NCBI RefSeq assembly: GCF_008122205.1
Contig: NZ_PHNJ01000005.1
Location: 124,001 to 188,000, forward strand
Length of the DNA: 64,000 nucleotides
Origin: Natronococcus pandeyae
GTDB taxonomy: Archaea; Halobacteriota; Halobacteria; Halobacteriales; Natrialbaceae
Direction of reading: 5' to 3'
In this document: piece by piece, positions 40,855 to 51,280 of the stretch
How positions within the stretch are numbered: position 1 is the stretch's first letter
Layout of the letters: the number at the start of each line of letters is the position of its first letter
Program-made: the position numbers and the translations under genes
Notes under the pieces: generated by a model
Told to the model about the DNA's origin: nothing
The model's input: the letters and a program-made list of their open reading frames with translations, nothing else
Databases searched by the model: none

Positions 40855-41709
40855 ATGTCGATGCGCGCGTTCCGGGTCGCCTACGACGGGACCGACTACT
40901 ACGGCTTCCAGCGTCAGCCCGACGTCCCGACCGTCGAGGACGCGATCTTCGACGCGCTCCGGGCGCTCGAGGTGTTCGCCCCCGACGCGGACAAACCCGC
41001 CGGCTACGCCGCGGCCGGTCGAACCGACGCCGGCGTCTCCGCGCTCGCCCAGACGGTCGCCTTCGACGCGCCGGCGTGGCTCGTCCCGCGAGCGTTCAAC
41101 GGCGAACTCCCCGCCGGAATACGGGCGTGGGCGGCCGCGGACGCGCCCGACGACTTCCACGCGACCCATCACGCGACTCGCCGCGAGTACACGTACCACC
41201 TGTACGCGCCGCCTGCGGAACGCCGCGACGGGACGGGAGCACCGCCGGCTCGTGACGCCATCGACGACGATCGATTCCGCGATGCCTGCGACGCCCTCTC
41301 CGGCGCTCACGACTTCTCCAACCTCACACCCGACGACCACAACACCGAGCGATCGCCGACGGTCGAGGCGAGCCGCGACGGCGACTACCTCGTCGTCACG
41401 GTCACGGCGGGCGGTTTCGCCCGCGAACTCGTCCGCCAACTCGTCTCGCTCGCCCGATCGGTCGGGATCGGCGAGAGATCGTTCGACGACCTGGAGCGCG
41501 CGCTGGATCCCGACCCGCTGCCCGGTCACGAGGGGATCGCACCCGCACCGCCCGAACCGCTCGTCCTGACCGACGTCGAGTATCCCGACCTCGAGTTCGA
41601 GATCGACGAACGGGCCGCGGCGAGCGCGCGTTCGGTGTTCGCCGAGCGCCGTCTCGAGCGACGGACGGGAGCGCGGGTGGCCGGGCAGTTGCGAGACGGG
41701 GTGGACTGA
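40855..41709 (+). CDS. truA: tRNA pseudouridine(38-40) synthase
   Basis: A 284-residue RNA-modifying enzyme that isomerises uridines 38-40 in the tRNA anticodon arm. AAGRTDAGVSALAQ contains the catalytic Asp58 in the GRTDxGV signature. RVAYDGTDYYGFQRQP (7-22) and TVTAGGFARELVRQLV (near 182) are the other family motifs. A start at ATG 40861 is an equal alternative. It is divergent from the glutaredoxin-like gene. It is a typical single-copy archaeal TruA. Confidence 0.95.
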   Translation: MSMRAFRVAYDGTDYYGFQRQPDVPTVEDAIFDALRALEVFAPDADKPAGYAAAGRTDAGVSALAQTVAFDAPAWLVPRAFNGELPAGIRAWAAADAPDDFHATHHATRREYTYHLYAPPAERRDGTGAPPARDAIDDDRFRDACDALSGAHDFSNLTPDDHNTERSPTVEASRDGDYLVVTVTAGGFARELVRQLVSLARSVGIGERSFDDLERALDPDPLPGHEGIAPAPPEPLVLTDVEYPDLEFEIDERAAASARSVFAERRLERRTGARVAGQLRDGVD

Positions 41710-41777
41710 GCGAGACGGATCGAACTTTCCCACCGCGTGGGGGAGCGTTTTTGACCCCCGCGTTCGATCGACGGAGC

Positions 41778-42023
41778 ATGGAGCTCTCGCCCGATGAGTA
41801 CGGCGCCTACTGGCGCGCGTCGATTCGCGTCGCCGCGGGGGTAGTCCTCGTCTTCCTGAGCTATCGATTCGTCGTCTCGCCGCTGTTCTCGCAGTCCGAG
41901 GCCGGCCCGATCGCGATCGGCCTTTTCCTGTTCGCGACGCTCACCTTCGCCGGCGCGTTCCTCGCGATGCTCGGCGTCGCTCGCGTCGTCCGAACTGCGG
42001 TCGACGCCGAGATGCGCGGGTAA
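41778..42023 (+). CDS. small two-helix membrane protein
   Basis: An 81-residue membrane protein from ATG 41778. Two hydrophobic segments lie at about 18-37 and 44-68, each with flanking Arg. No functional motif is seen. It follows truA by about 70 bases and has gggagcgtttttgac as a possible promoter or box upstream. A longer in-frame start at 41751 is less likely. It is convergent with a zinc-finger gene. Confidence 0.65.
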   Translation: MELSPDEYGAYWRASIRVAAGVVLVFLSYRFVVSPLFSQSEAGPIAIGLFLFATLTFAGAFLAMLGVARVVRTAVDAEMRG

Positions 42024-42046
42024 AAGAGCGTGTCTCAAAGAACCGT

Positions 42047-42208
42047 TCAGTCGGCCAGCGATCCGATCTCGGTTCGCTCCTGGTTCGAGATAATGTACCG
42101 AACCACCTCTCGCTGCGTGTGTTTTCCGACGAGGTGATCCTCGAGCCCCCGGTCCAGCTCCAGGGTCTCCTGGCAGACCGGACACGTGACTGGTGGATCG
42201 AATGTCAT
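42047..42208 (-). CDS. small C2H2-type zinc finger protein
   Basis: A 53-residue protein from ATG 42208 (MTFDPPVTCPVCQ). CPVCQETLELDRGLEDHLVGKH gives Cys-X2-Cys, then His-X4-His, a single zinc finger. This size and pattern is common in haloarchaeal C2H2 proteins, which may bind nucleic acids. The residues after it (REVVRYIISNQERTEIG) form a helix. An ATG 33 bases upstream would add 11 residues containing two extra Cys; it is less favoured. The targets are unknown. Confidence 0.72.
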   Translation of the reverse strand: MTFDPPVTCPVCQETLELDRGLEDHLVGKHTQREVVRYIISNQERTEIGSLAD

Positions 42209-42274
42209 GTTATGACAGCAAGGTTCGCCTACCGAAGACAAACCCCTACACCCTGCATGTGCACGGTCGCGTCG

Positions 42275-43681
42275 CTACTCCCATGCCGTCGGCCAGACTT
42301 CCGCCGCACGCATCCCCGGCACGTAGTCCTGCTCCTCGAACCGGTCACGGAGTTCGTCCGCCGAGACGCGCGGCACGGACGTCCGCGTCAGTTCGCGGAC
42401 CAGCAGCGCCGTCAGCATGGCGTGTTCGCGCAGGTTCCGTGGCTCGACCTTGTCGCGGGTGTCCGCCGCCGTGTGCCCCCAGCCGCGGCCCCGCTCGCCG
42501 CCCTCCGGCGGCTCGCTGTGGAGCTGGATCGACGGCACGCCGGCGCGCAGGAACGGCCAGTGGTCGCTGAACGGGTGGGGATCCGGGTCGTGGACGACGG
42601 GCTGTCCGAACGCCTCCGTCACGTCGTCGGCCAGGTCCGCGAGCGGCTCCGAGGCGTGCGAGAGCGCCTTCAGGTTACGGAACCGACCGGCGCCGTCGAC
42701 GTTGACGACCGCGCGGACCGACTCGTGGTCTACCTCGTCCGCCAGCGCCTCGGCGCCGAGCAGCCCGATCTCTTCGCAGCCGACGCCGGCGATCCGCACC
42801 TGGCACGCGAGGTCGTCCTCGAGCGCCGCGAGGATCGACGCCGCGCCGACCGCGGTCGCGATGCCACAGCCGTTGTCGAGCGCTCCCTCCGCGATGTCGT
42901 GGGCGTCGTAGTGTGCGAGGACGATCACTTCCTCGTCGGTTGCCGGGCCGACCGTGCCGTGGACGTTCTGGCTCGAGCCGTCCGTCGTCGAGGCGTCCAC
43001 GCGAAGGCGTCCTCGAGCGCCGCGCTCGGCGTACTCCACGAGCCAGTCGTGCGTTTCGGCGCTCACGCCCACACCCGGCACCGCGGCTTCGGCGTCGAAC
43101 TTCAACGCGCCCGTCGGGGGTAACTGGCCGGGGATGTGGTTGGCGAAGACGAACGCCTCCGCGCCCGCGGCGACCGCGTGACCGAACTTCTCCATCCGGT
43201 GGACGAACCGCTGTCCCGGAGGCGTCGTCGTACTCGCGACCGCAATCGCGCCCTGCAGGTCCACCTCGTCGAGTTCCTCTGGAGTCCCGTAGCCGACGTC
43301 GACCAGCGGGCCTTCGACGTCTCCTGCCGGCGAGTAGGGGAGCGCAATCGCTTCGAACGAGCGGTTAACCCCAGTCGCCTCGCCGTTGTCGTCGTCGGCC
43401 GTCGTCTCGTTCCCGACGACGGCGAACTCGGTCTGCCCTCGCTTCCAGTGTTGCATCGGGAAGTCGTCGATCCGGACGTCCGAGACCCCCGCCTCCGAGA
43501 GGCTATCGCGAACGATCTCGGCGCCCTCCCGCTCGCCTGGCGAGCCGCCCATCCGATCGGGGAGTTCGGTCAGTCGTGTCAGCAGGTTCCACGGCCGGTC
43601 GTCGGACCACGCGCGACCGAGCGCACGCTCGAGTGCCGAACCCGAACTGCGATCCGCCGGCGTTCCGTCGCTCTCCTTCAT
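42275..43681 (-). CDS. M28-family zinc aminopeptidase/carboxypeptidase
   Basis: A 468-residue peptidase from ATG 43681. VLAHYDAHDIAEGALDNGCG (His and Asp metal ligands), GCEEIGLLGAEAL (Glu acid and metal Glu) and VHDPDPHPFSDHWPF (last His) form the M28 di-zinc centre. An internal PA-like insertion (about 130-210, VGYGTPEELDEVDLQGAIAVA) is present. It would remove amino acids from peptides. No signal peptide is visible, so it is cytoplasmic. Starts at 43696 or a TTG at 43708 are possible; the chosen one lies about 28 bases after a T-rich box and suits a leaderless transcript. Confidence 0.85.
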   Translation of the reverse strand: MKESDGTPADRSSGSALERALGRAWSDDRPWNLLTRLTELPDRMGGSPGEREGAEIVRDSLSEAGVSDVRIDDFPMQHWKRGQTEFAVVGNETTADDDNGEATGVNRSFEAIALPYSPAGDVEGPLVDVGYGTPEELDEVDLQGAIAVASTTTPPGQRFVHRMEKFGHAVAAGAEAFVFANHIPGQLPPTGALKFDAEAAVPGVGVSAETHDWLVEYAERGARGRLRVDASTTDGSSQNVHGTVGPATDEEVIVLAHYDAHDIAEGALDNGCGIATAVGAASILAALEDDLACQVRIAGVGCEEIGLLGAEALADEVDHESVRAVVNVDGAGRFRNLKALSHASEPLADLADDVTEAFGQPVVHDPDPHPFSDHWPFLRAGVPSIQLHSEPPEGGERGRGWGHTAADTRDKVEPRNLREHAMLTALLVRELTRTSVPRVSADELRDRFEEQDYVPGMRAAEVWPTAWE

Positions 43682-43740
43682 GTCCCTTCGTTTCATCTCG
43701 ACCGACAAAAGCCGTCGGGCCGGCCGAAGACGTGGGCTTC

Positions 43741-43753
43741 GATACCCTTTACC
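43741..43753 (+). promoter_or_regulatory. putative TATA box of pepF
   Basis: gataccctttacc is centred about 30 bases before the pepF ATG (43777). It lies in the 95-base divergent region shared with the M28 peptidase. Confidence 0.4.
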
Positions 43754-43776
43754 ACCTTCGTTTGCAACCCTCGGCT

Positions 43777-45570
43777 ATGAGCTCCGTTCCAGAACGCTCC
43801 GAGATCGACGAGGAATACACCTGGGATCTCGAGAGCATCTACACGAGCGACGACGACTGGGAGGCCGCCTACGAGGCGGTCGCCGAGCGCGTCGCCGAAC
43901 TCGAAGCCTACGAGGGAGAGGCGACCGACGACGCCGAGACGCTGCAGACGGTTCTCGAACTTCGCGACGAGATCATGCGCGAGGTGTCGACCGTTTTCTC
44001 CTACGCGCGGATGCGAAGCGACGAGGACACGACCGATCAGGAGTACCAGGCCATGTCCGCCCGCGCACAGTCGCTCGCGGCGGACGCCCAGTCGGCAGCC
44101 TCCTTTATCGAGCCCGAACTCCAGGACCTCACTCGCGAGGAGTTCGAGTCGATGGTCGACGAAGAGCCCGGTCTCGAGACCTACGATCACTACGTCGACG
44201 ACGTGTTGCGGATGAAACCCCACACGCGTTCGGCGGAGGTAGAGGCCCTGCTCGCCGACCTGAGCGAGGTGACGGGCGCAACGGGCGAGGTGTACAACAT
44301 GCTCTCGAACGCGGATATGTCGTTCCCGACGGTCGAGGACCCGTCTGGAGAGTCCGTCGAGATCACCCAGAGTAATTTCGTCAACCTGCTCAAGCGGCCC
44401 GACCGGGAGTTCCGTCGAGAGGTCTATGAGGGCTACTTCGACGAGTGGAGTGACGTCCGCAACACGGTCGCCGCCTCCTACAAGAACAGCGTCAAGGCCG
44501 ACGTCAAGATGGCCCAGGCCCGCAACTACGACACTGCACGCGAGGCCGCCCTCGACGGACCGAACGTCCCCGTCGACGTCTACGACAATCTCGTCGACAG
44601 TGTCAACGACAACCTCGACAAACTCCACCACCACGCGGAACTCAAACGGGAAGCCCTCGAGGTCGACGAGCTCCAGATGTGGGACCTCTACATGCCGTTG
44701 ACGGCCGACGAGGGGCCGGACGTCGAGTACGACCAGGCGACCGAGTACATCGTCGACGCGCTCGAGCCACTCGGTGAGGAGTACCAGTCTCGCGTCGCCG
44801 AGGGCCTCGAGTCCCAGTGGGTCGACGTCTACGAGAACGAGGGCAAACAGTCGGGTGCCTACTCCGGCGGAACCTACGACACCCAGCCGTTCATCCTGAT
44901 GAACTACCAGGACGACATCTCCTCGATGTACACGCTGGCCCACGAACTCGGCCACTCGATGCACTCCGAACTGACGAAGGAGGAACAGCCCTACGTCTAC
45001 TCGGATTACGAAATCTTCGTGGCCGAGGTGGCGAGTACGGTCAACGAGGCGCTGCTGACGAACCACCTGCTCGAGACGGTCGAGGATCCCGACTTCCGCA
45101 AGCACGTCCTGAACGAGTTCTTAGAGCGGGTGCGCTCGACGCTCTACCGCCAGACGCTGTTCGCGGAGTTCGAACACGAGGCTCACCGACTCGAGGAAGA
45201 GGGCGAGCCACTCACCGCAGACCGACTCGACGAGATCTACGGCGGACTCAAGGAGCGCTACTACGAGCCGGCCGAAATCGACGACCGGATCCCCCGCGAG
45301 TGGATGCGCATCCCGCACTTCTACCGCGCGTTCTACGTCTACCAGTACTCGACTGGGATCTCCGCCGCGCTGGCGATCGTCGACGGGATCGACGAAAACG
45401 GCGCGGACGCGGCCGAAGACTACCTCGAGTTCCTCCGACGCGGCTCCAGGGAGTACCCCCTCGAACTGCTGCGGGTCGCCGGCGTCGACATGAGCAGTTC
45501 GGAACCGATCGACCGCGCGCTCGAGACGTACGGCCGCCGACTCGAGCAGCTGGACGATCTGCTCACCTGA
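43777..45570 (+). CDS. pepF: oligoendopeptidase F (M3 family)
   Basis: A 597-residue cytoplasmic zinc peptidase. HELGH at 389-393, inside LAHELGHSMHSELT, is the HEXXH metal site, and SDYEIFVAEVASTVNEALL has the third ligand Glu. The C-terminal YRAFYVYQYSTGISAALAI is typical of PepF. It cleaves peptides of about 6-20 residues, downstream of the proteasome. The start at ATG 43777 follows a TATA-like box. The long upstream extension in the frame is not protein-like. Confidence 0.94.
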   Translation: MSSVPERSEIDEEYTWDLESIYTSDDDWEAAYEAVAERVAELEAYEGEATDDAETLQTVLELRDEIMREVSTVFSYARMRSDEDTTDQEYQAMSARAQSLAADAQSAASFIEPELQDLTREEFESMVDEEPGLETYDHYVDDVLRMKPHTRSAEVEALLADLSEVTGATGEVYNMLSNADMSFPTVEDPSGESVEITQSNFVNLLKRPDREFRREVYEGYFDEWSDVRNTVAASYKNSVKADVKMAQARNYDTAREAALDGPNVPVDVYDNLVDSVNDNLDKLHHHAELKREALEVDELQMWDLYMPLTADEGPDVEYDQATEYIVDALEPLGEEYQSRVAEGLESQWVDVYENEGKQSGAYSGGTYDTQPFILMNYQDDISSMYTLAHELGHSMHSELTKEEQPYVYSDYEIFVAEVASTVNEALLTNHLLETVEDPDFRKHVLNEFLERVRSTLYRQTLFAEFEHEAHRLEEEGEPLTADRLDEIYGGLKERYYEPAEIDDRIPREWMRIPHFYRAFYVYQYSTGISAALAIVDGIDENGADAAEDYLEFLRRGSREYPLELLRVAGVDMSSSEPIDRALETYGRRLEQLDDLLT

Positions 45571-45593
45571 GGGCGCGCTTTGCTTCTCGACGG

Positions 45594-45755
45594 CTAACTG
45601 AGATCGAGCCGAAGGTAGACGACGCCAATCGCGAGCAACACGGCTCCGAAGCCGGTGAGGAGGAGCTCGCTCACGAGAACCCCGTAGCCGATCAGCGCGA
45701 CTCCCGCGAGTCCGTGCGAGGCGACGATCAGCGGTCGCCGACGGTCCCGATTCAC
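45594..45755 (-). CDS. small two-helix membrane protein (GTG start)
   Basis: A 53-residue protein from GTG 45755 (VNRDRRRPLIVASHGLAGVA). Two hydrophobic helices at about 10-28 and 30-49 follow a basic N-terminus, so the N-terminus is probably inside. It ends LRLDLS. It is convergent with pepF and about 80 bases downstream of another minus-strand membrane gene, with which it may be cotranscribed. The start choice is uncertain. I do not recognise it. Confidence 0.5.
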   Translation of the reverse strand: MNRDRRRPLIVASHGLAGVALIGYGVLVSELLLTGFGAVLLAIGVVYLRLDLS

Positions 45756-45835
45756 GTCTGCCCGGAGTCGGGCTGTGCCGATATATCTTCGTTCTCCCCG
45801 GGAGACGCCCGTCTCGAGCGTTCGGCGCGTCCGGT

Positions 45836-46288
45836 TCAGATCGCGAGCGCGACCCCGAGTCCGACGGAGACGACCACGAGCACCAGCACCGCGCCGAGGC
45901 GCGTCCTCGAGGGCGAGCCCTCGAGGTCGACGTGCGGACCGTCGGTCAGCGCCTGGACGCCGAAGAAAACCAGCGACAGCGCGCCGACGACCGCCGCCAG
46001 TGTGAACAGCGGGGACGAACCGATCGTCGGCACCGCGGTGAACAGCCAGCCGATCGCGAGCAGTATCGTTCCGCCGCCGTTCAGTTGTTGCCAGCGAATC
46101 GTTCGACCGGCGACCCGGATCCGGTCTGTCGTCGCCGAACACACGAACGCGGCGCCGGCGACGCAAAAGAGGACGGCGCCGACGATCGACGGCCAACTCG
46201 CCGGATCGGCGAGCGCGAGAACCGCGACCGACGAGAGGAGTATCCCGACACCGAGGACCAGTGCGAAACGGCGCTGGAATCGTGCCAT
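45836..46288 (-). CDS. membrane protein with four to five helices, function unknown
   Basis: A 150-residue protein from ATG 46288 (MARFQRRFALVLGVG). Hydrophobic helices at about 8-27, 31-50, 67-86, 92-110 and 128-149, with a basic N-terminus. No motif for transport or catalysis is visible. The longer frame to 46432 lacks a good start and overlaps the next gene's promoter. It is divergent from the gene at 46450. It belongs to the many unnamed small haloarchaeal membrane proteins. Confidence 0.65.
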   Translation of the reverse strand: MARFQRRFALVLGVGILLSSVAVLALADPASWPSIVGAVLFCVAGAAFVCSATTDRIRVAGRTIRWQQLNGGGTILLAIGWLFTAVPTIGSSPLFTLAAVVGALSLVFFGVQALTDGPHVDLEGSPSRTRLGAVLVLVVVSVGLGVALAI

Positions 46289-46449
46289 AGTGAAAATCAC
46301 ACGACAGGTATCATAATCGTTCTCTTCGGGCGCCGTCCGAGTCGAGTCCGGACCGTGTTCTCGTGACTGTGGTGGTTCGACGCCCGCCCTCGTACCGGAT
46401 CGAAACCACCGAAAGCGTGATACGATACTCACCTGAAATCTACGAAAGA

Positions 46450-47400
46450 ATGCGAGAGACGATCATCGCCGCGCTCCGTCAACCGGAGTACACCGGCGAG
46501 AACCGGTGTGCGCCGTGTACGATTCTCAACCTCGGTATCGCCGGCGCGATCGGCGTCGCCGTCGCGCGCCGGTCCAGGCTCGCGGGAGCGCTCGTCGTCG
46601 GACTGTCCGCCGCAGCGATCTACCTTCGGGGCTACCTCGTTCCCGGGACGCCCGAATTGACGAAACGGTACCTCCCGCCGTCGGTGCTTCGGCTGTTCGG
46701 CAAGGAGCCGGAGCCGACGATCCACGGCGGTCTCGGCGCCGTCGACTCCCAGTCCGACGCGACCGGCGGGTCCGCCGCCGGTCCCGATACTGGAGCCGAG
46801 GAATCGGCCGCAGACTCCGATGTGGACGCTCCCGTCGACGGCGCCGAGAACGAACTCGAGCAGCCGGAGCCGCCCTCCCCGGAGACGTACTTCCTCGAGG
46901 TCGACGCCGTCGAGCCCTGCGACGAGATCGACGACCTCTGCCTGACGGCGTCGTTCGAGTCCGCCTGGAACGAGGAGATCGACCGGATCGGCGCCGACGA
47001 GCTCGACGGCGAGGACGCCGCCGGCGCGCTCGGGTTCGACGTCGACGACCACGCCTTCGAGATCGGCGACCACGGCGGCGACGCGCGAACGCTCCGGCGG
47101 GACCGACAGCTGATCGGCAACTGGCCGTCCCAGGCCGCGCTCGTCGCCGACGTCACCGCCGCCCGCGTCCTCGAGTCCCGCGACGACGACTGGACGTCCT
47201 ACGAGCCGGCGGTGAAGGGCGAACTGCTCAACAGCCTGCGGCTGTTTCTCGAGACCTGCCCGACCAGCGGCGGGGCGGTCGTCATGGGCGAGGAGACGGT
47301 CGAGTCCTGCTGTCGGTCCCACGACGTGATCGCCGTCACCTGTTCCGAAACGGACGAACGACTCTTCGAGTACCCGGTTTCCGAACTCGAGACCGAGTAA
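46450..47400 (+). CDS. cysteine-containing membrane-anchored haloarchaeal protein, function unknown
   Basis: A 316-residue protein from ATG 46450 (MRETIIAALRQPEYTGENRC). After a Cys-X-X-Cys pair (ENRCAPCTILNLG, about 20-23) come two transmembrane helices (about 25-42 and 44-63). The rest is soluble with an acidic low-complexity linker (about 85-125) and several cysteines (EPCDEIDDLC, ETCPTSGG, ESCCRSHD, VTCSE). The Cys pattern suggests zinc or redox chemistry. It ends 81 bases before PAN. I do not recognise a function. Confidence 0.7.
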   Translation: MRETIIAALRQPEYTGENRCAPCTILNLGIAGAIGVAVARRSRLAGALVVGLSAAAIYLRGYLVPGTPELTKRYLPPSVLRLFGKEPEPTIHGGLGAVDSQSDATGGSAAGPDTGAEESAADSDVDAPVDGAENELEQPEPPSPETYFLEVDAVEPCDEIDDLCLTASFESAWNEEIDRIGADELDGEDAAGALGFDVDDHAFEIGDHGGDARTLRRDRQLIGNWPSQAALVADVTAARVLESRDDDWTSYEPAVKGELLNSLRLFLETCPTSGGAVVMGEETVESCCRSHDVIAVTCSETDERLFEYPVSELETE

Positions 47401-47446
47401 CCGACCCGCTCCGATCGCCGTCAAAATCCATCCGCGACCCAAAGGC

Positions 47447-47456
47447 ACATTTATCG
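47447..47456 (+). promoter_or_regulatory. putative TATA box of the PAN gene
   Basis: acatttatcg is centred about 30 bases before the ATG at 47482, as expected for a leaderless archaeal promoter. Confidence 0.5.
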
Positions 47457-47481
47457 TCGAAAACTAATCGGCGTACAGCAG

Positions 47482-48711
<1,230 letters not shown>

Positions 48712-48714
48712 GCA

Positions 48715-48763
48715 ACGAAGTTTTGCTCTGCGGGTGCGCCTCCGGCGCACCCTCGGCAAAAAT
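48715..48763. repeat. hairpin with 9-bp perfect stem downstream of pan
   Basis: GGGTGCGCC (48732-48740), loop TCC, GGCGCACCC (48744-48752) form a perfect 9-bp stem; outside it TTTTGC (left) and GCAAAA (right) can extend the pairing. It lies just after the PAN stop. The flank resembles a dispersed haloarchaeal intergenic element. A role in transcription termination or mRNA stability is possible. Confidence 0.55.
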
Positions 48764-49000
48764 TCGATTAAAAGCACTCCTCCTTCCCCTCCACTTCGTT
48801 TCGGGTCAGTCGTCGGCCCGCTCGCAGCCGACGGCTGCTCGCGGTACGTGTCGGTGAACCGCCTGCCCTTCCCCGGCACGCGCGGCTCTCACGTCTGCTC
48901 GAGCCGCGCTCCCGACCACTGGACTGTGGTTCGGTCAGTGATCCGAGTCGATCGAGTCCGGATCGCAACTTCTTACGCCGCTCGTCCCTGACCCCTCTCT

Positions 49001-49480
49001 ATGAGCATGATTCGAGTCGTCTGGGGAACCGGCTCCGCGCCGACGGCGATGGCGTCGTACGACGCCGCGCTCGCCGCCGCCGGGGTCGAGAACTACAATC
49101 TCGTCTCCGTCTCGTCCGTCGTTCCAGCCGGCGTCGACGTCGAAGCCGTCGGCACCGCACCCGACCTCGGCCCCGTCGGCGAACGCCTGACGGTCGTCGA
49201 GGCTCGAGCCACCACCACCGGTCCGGGCCGGGCGAGCGCCGCGCTCGCGTGGTCACAGTCGATCGACGACGGACCCGGCCTGTTCTACGAGACGGCCGGC
49301 GAGATGGACCGCGAAGCCGTCGAGCGACGCGTTCGCGAGGGACTCGAGGCTGGCCAGGAGCTTCGGGACTGGACGTTCAACGACCCGAACGTCGTCGTCG
49401 AGAGCAGCCAGGCGGAGTCGGGAACGTACACGACGGCGCTCGTTCTCGCGGTGTACGGCGAGAGCGAGCCGATCCTGTAA
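49001..49480 (+). CDS. pdaD: pyruvoyl-dependent arginine decarboxylase
   Basis: A 159-residue proenzyme that self-cleaves to form a pyruvoyl group and decarboxylates arginine to agmatine. NLVSVSSVVPAGV contains Ser38-Ser39, the cleavage region of the family, and VEARATTTGPGRASAALAW the next conserved block. Agmatine is needed in archaea for agmatidine at tRNA-Ile2 and for polyamines. The ATG at 49001 is preferred; 49007 is possible. A TATA-like cttcttacg lies about 28 bases upstream. Confidence 0.92.
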   Translation: MSMIRVVWGTGSAPTAMASYDAALAAAGVENYNLVSVSSVVPAGVDVEAVGTAPDLGPVGERLTVVEARATTTGPGRASAALAWSQSIDDGPGLFYETAGEMDREAVERRVREGLEAGQELRDWTFNDPNVVVESSQAESGTYTTALVLAVYGESEPIL

Positions 49481-49538
49481 GCTGCCTGAAGGCGAACCCT
49501 TTTACCCGGTCGGGCCGATACCACCGATACGACTTCTC

Positions 49539-49931
49539 ATGAACGGAAATACGCCGTACGCGGGGTTGCCGGGCGAGACGGGCGCTGGTCAGCGTGCAGC
49601 GGCTGATATTCCGGATCTCTCGAGCACCCAGAAACGGCGGCTCAACCGCGACGTCTCGCGGATCGCTGCCCGCACCCGCGAGTTCCTTCCGAAGGAGTAC
49701 ATCGTCGACGCCGATATCTCGAGCGGACACACCGGTCCCCAGGTGACCGTGGCTGTCCAGCCACCGGTCGGCCACACAGTCAGCGCCGGCTTCACCCCCG
49801 ACCTCGAGGACGCGGCCGAGGAACTCATCACGGCCGACGAGCGCAACGAGGTCGCGCGCGGACTGGCCGCGAGCGCCGCGCTCCAGGTGAAACAGGCGGT
49901 CAGCAACAACGTTACGCCGACCGCGAAGTAG
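49539..49931 (+). CDS. DUF5811-type haloarchaeal protein
   Basis: A 130-residue soluble acidic protein (NTPYAGLPGETGAGQ...). It has RTREFLPKEYIVDADIS and a beta-rich VTVAVQPPVGHTVSAGF segment; the end is helical (AASAALQVKQAVSNN). The pattern matches a conserved haloarchaeal DUF (DUF5811-like by memory). No function is known. It follows pdaD by 58 bases and has its own cccttttacc box upstream. It is convergent with the next gene. Confidence 0.75.
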   Translation: MNGNTPYAGLPGETGAGQRAAADIPDLSSTQKRRLNRDVSRIAARTREFLPKEYIVDADISSGHTGPQVTVAVQPPVGHTVSAGFTPDLEDAAEELITADERNEVARGLAASAALQVKQAVSNNVTPTAK

Positions 49932-49988
49932 CGCTCGATCGATCCGAACCGACTCTCCTGCTCGCGCCGAACCGTTTCCAGTAGCCGG

Positions 49989-50402
49989 TCAGTACAGTAA
50001 CTGCTCGAGTTGATGGCGTCGTCGCTCGAGGTCGACCGCCGGCTCGACGTCCGGATCCGCACGCAGTCGATCGATCACCAGCAGCGGGTCCGTGCCGGCC
50101 CGTTCGACCTCCTCGAGGAGTGATTCGATCGCGGACCGGTTGGTCGCGATCGAGGAACACAGGTCGATCGCGAGCACGAGCGGGATCGCTCGCTCCGGAC
50201 GGGTCGGGACGGAATCACTGAGACGGGAGAAATCGGGCTCCACCTCGCGTCCGGTGTCCACACTCGTGGCGTCGGCGGGATCGACGGTGAGACAGTGCGT
50301 ACAGATACTGATTACCGCGGCGTCCGCCGGCGCGTAGTCGCGATACTCGTCAGAAAGGGAGCAAACGATCGCCGAGTCGGAACCACACGCCGAACAGGCC
50401 AT
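49989..50402 (-). CDS. DUF6276-type zinc-ribbon protein
   Basis: A 137-residue protein. Cys3 and Cys6 (MACSACGS) and Cys34 and Cys37 (ICTHCLTV) form a zinc-ribbon. The rest is helical (LVLAIDLCSSIATNRSAIES). The pattern agrees with a haloarchaeal DUF (DUF6276-like by memory). It starts only seven bases after the ATP synthase D gene on the same strand, so it is probably cotranscribed with it. Its role is unknown. Confidence 0.78.
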   Translation of the reverse strand: MACSACGSDSAIVCSLSDEYRDYAPADAAVISICTHCLTVDPADATSVDTGREVEPDFSRLSDSVPTRPERAIPLVLAIDLCSSIATNRSAIESLLEEVERAGTDPLLVIDRLRADPDVEPAVDLERRRHQLEQLLY

Positions 50403-50409
50403 CGGACGT

Positions 50410-51165
50410 TCAGTCGCCGCCGGGGAGTCCGCCTGCAGTCGACTGTTCCATCTCGTCGGAGTCGGTGCCCGCGGTGTCGCCGGTCGCGGCTTCTTCGGTC
50501 TCCTCGACGTCGTCTTCGGCCTCGCGCTCGGCTTTCTCCTCTTCTTCTTTCTTGTCCTTGATCTTCTTGAGGCGGAACGTCTCCTCGCGCTCCTGTTCCT
50601 CGAGTTTCTGCTCGATGTACTCCTGGCTGTCGTAGAGGTCGGGTAGGAGTTTGAACTCGAGCGCGTTGACGCGGCGCTTCGTCGTCTCGATCTCGCGGAG
50701 CATCTTCTTCATCGCCGTCTCGACCTCGGCGGCGAGGATGATGCTCTCGAGGAGGTCCTCGTAGGCCTCCGCGGCCTCGTCGATGCGCGCGGAGGTGCCC
50801 ATGATCCCGTAACCGCGCTGATCGAGACTCTTCGAGACGCGCGAGGACTCGATCTGCGGGACGACGACGCCCATGATGTTCTTGGACTCGGTCGTGATCT
50901 CGGGGTGTTCCTGCAGCGCGGCCGCGGCCCCACGAACGGCGACGTCACCTTCCATGGCTCGGGCCATGTTGATCTTCTTCTGGGCGTCCTCGTAGTCGTC
51001 GGAGAGCTCCCCGCGGACGTCCTGTGCCTTGTCCAGAATGTCCATGAACTCCATGATCAGCCCGTCCCGTTTCTTCTCTAAGGTCCCGTGCCCGCGTTCG
51101 GAGAGTTCGATCCGATCCTCGATCTCCATCAAGTTCTTGCGGGTCGGTTTGACGTCCTTGGCCAT
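50410..51165 (-). CDS. atpD: A-type ATP synthase subunit D
   Basis: A 251-residue central-stalk rotor protein. Long helices ([22 protein letters not shown] and [21 protein letters not shown]) form the coiled coil that rotates in the A3B3 head. The C-terminal tail is very acidic with many Glu and Asp, a halophilic extension beyond the usual about 210 residues. It lies after an EEP-hydrolase gene rather than directly after atpB, as in many archaeal operons, and is followed by the DUF6276-type gene. Its start is ATG 51165. Confidence 0.93.
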   Translation of the reverse strand: MAKDVKPTRKNLMEIEDRIELSERGHGTLEKKRDGLIMEFMDILDKAQDVRGELSDDYEDAQKKINMARAMEGDVAVRGAAAALQEHPEITTESKNIMGVVVPQIESSRVSKSLDQRGYGIMGTSARIDEAAEAYEDLLESIILAAEVETAMKKMLREIETTKRRVNALEFKLLPDLYDSQEYIEQKLEEQEREETFRLKKIKDKKEEEEKAEREAEDDVEETEEAATGDTAGTDSDEMEQSTAGGLPGGD

Positions 51166-51280
51166 CTTGTGGGGTGGTTGCGCTCCCAGTCGGATAACTG
51201 TTTACAGTTTTGTTCGGGCCGACAGACGGCTTCTCGCCCTCACGCCTCTCTCGCCACGGGCTCCGACGCCGGCTGCTGTC

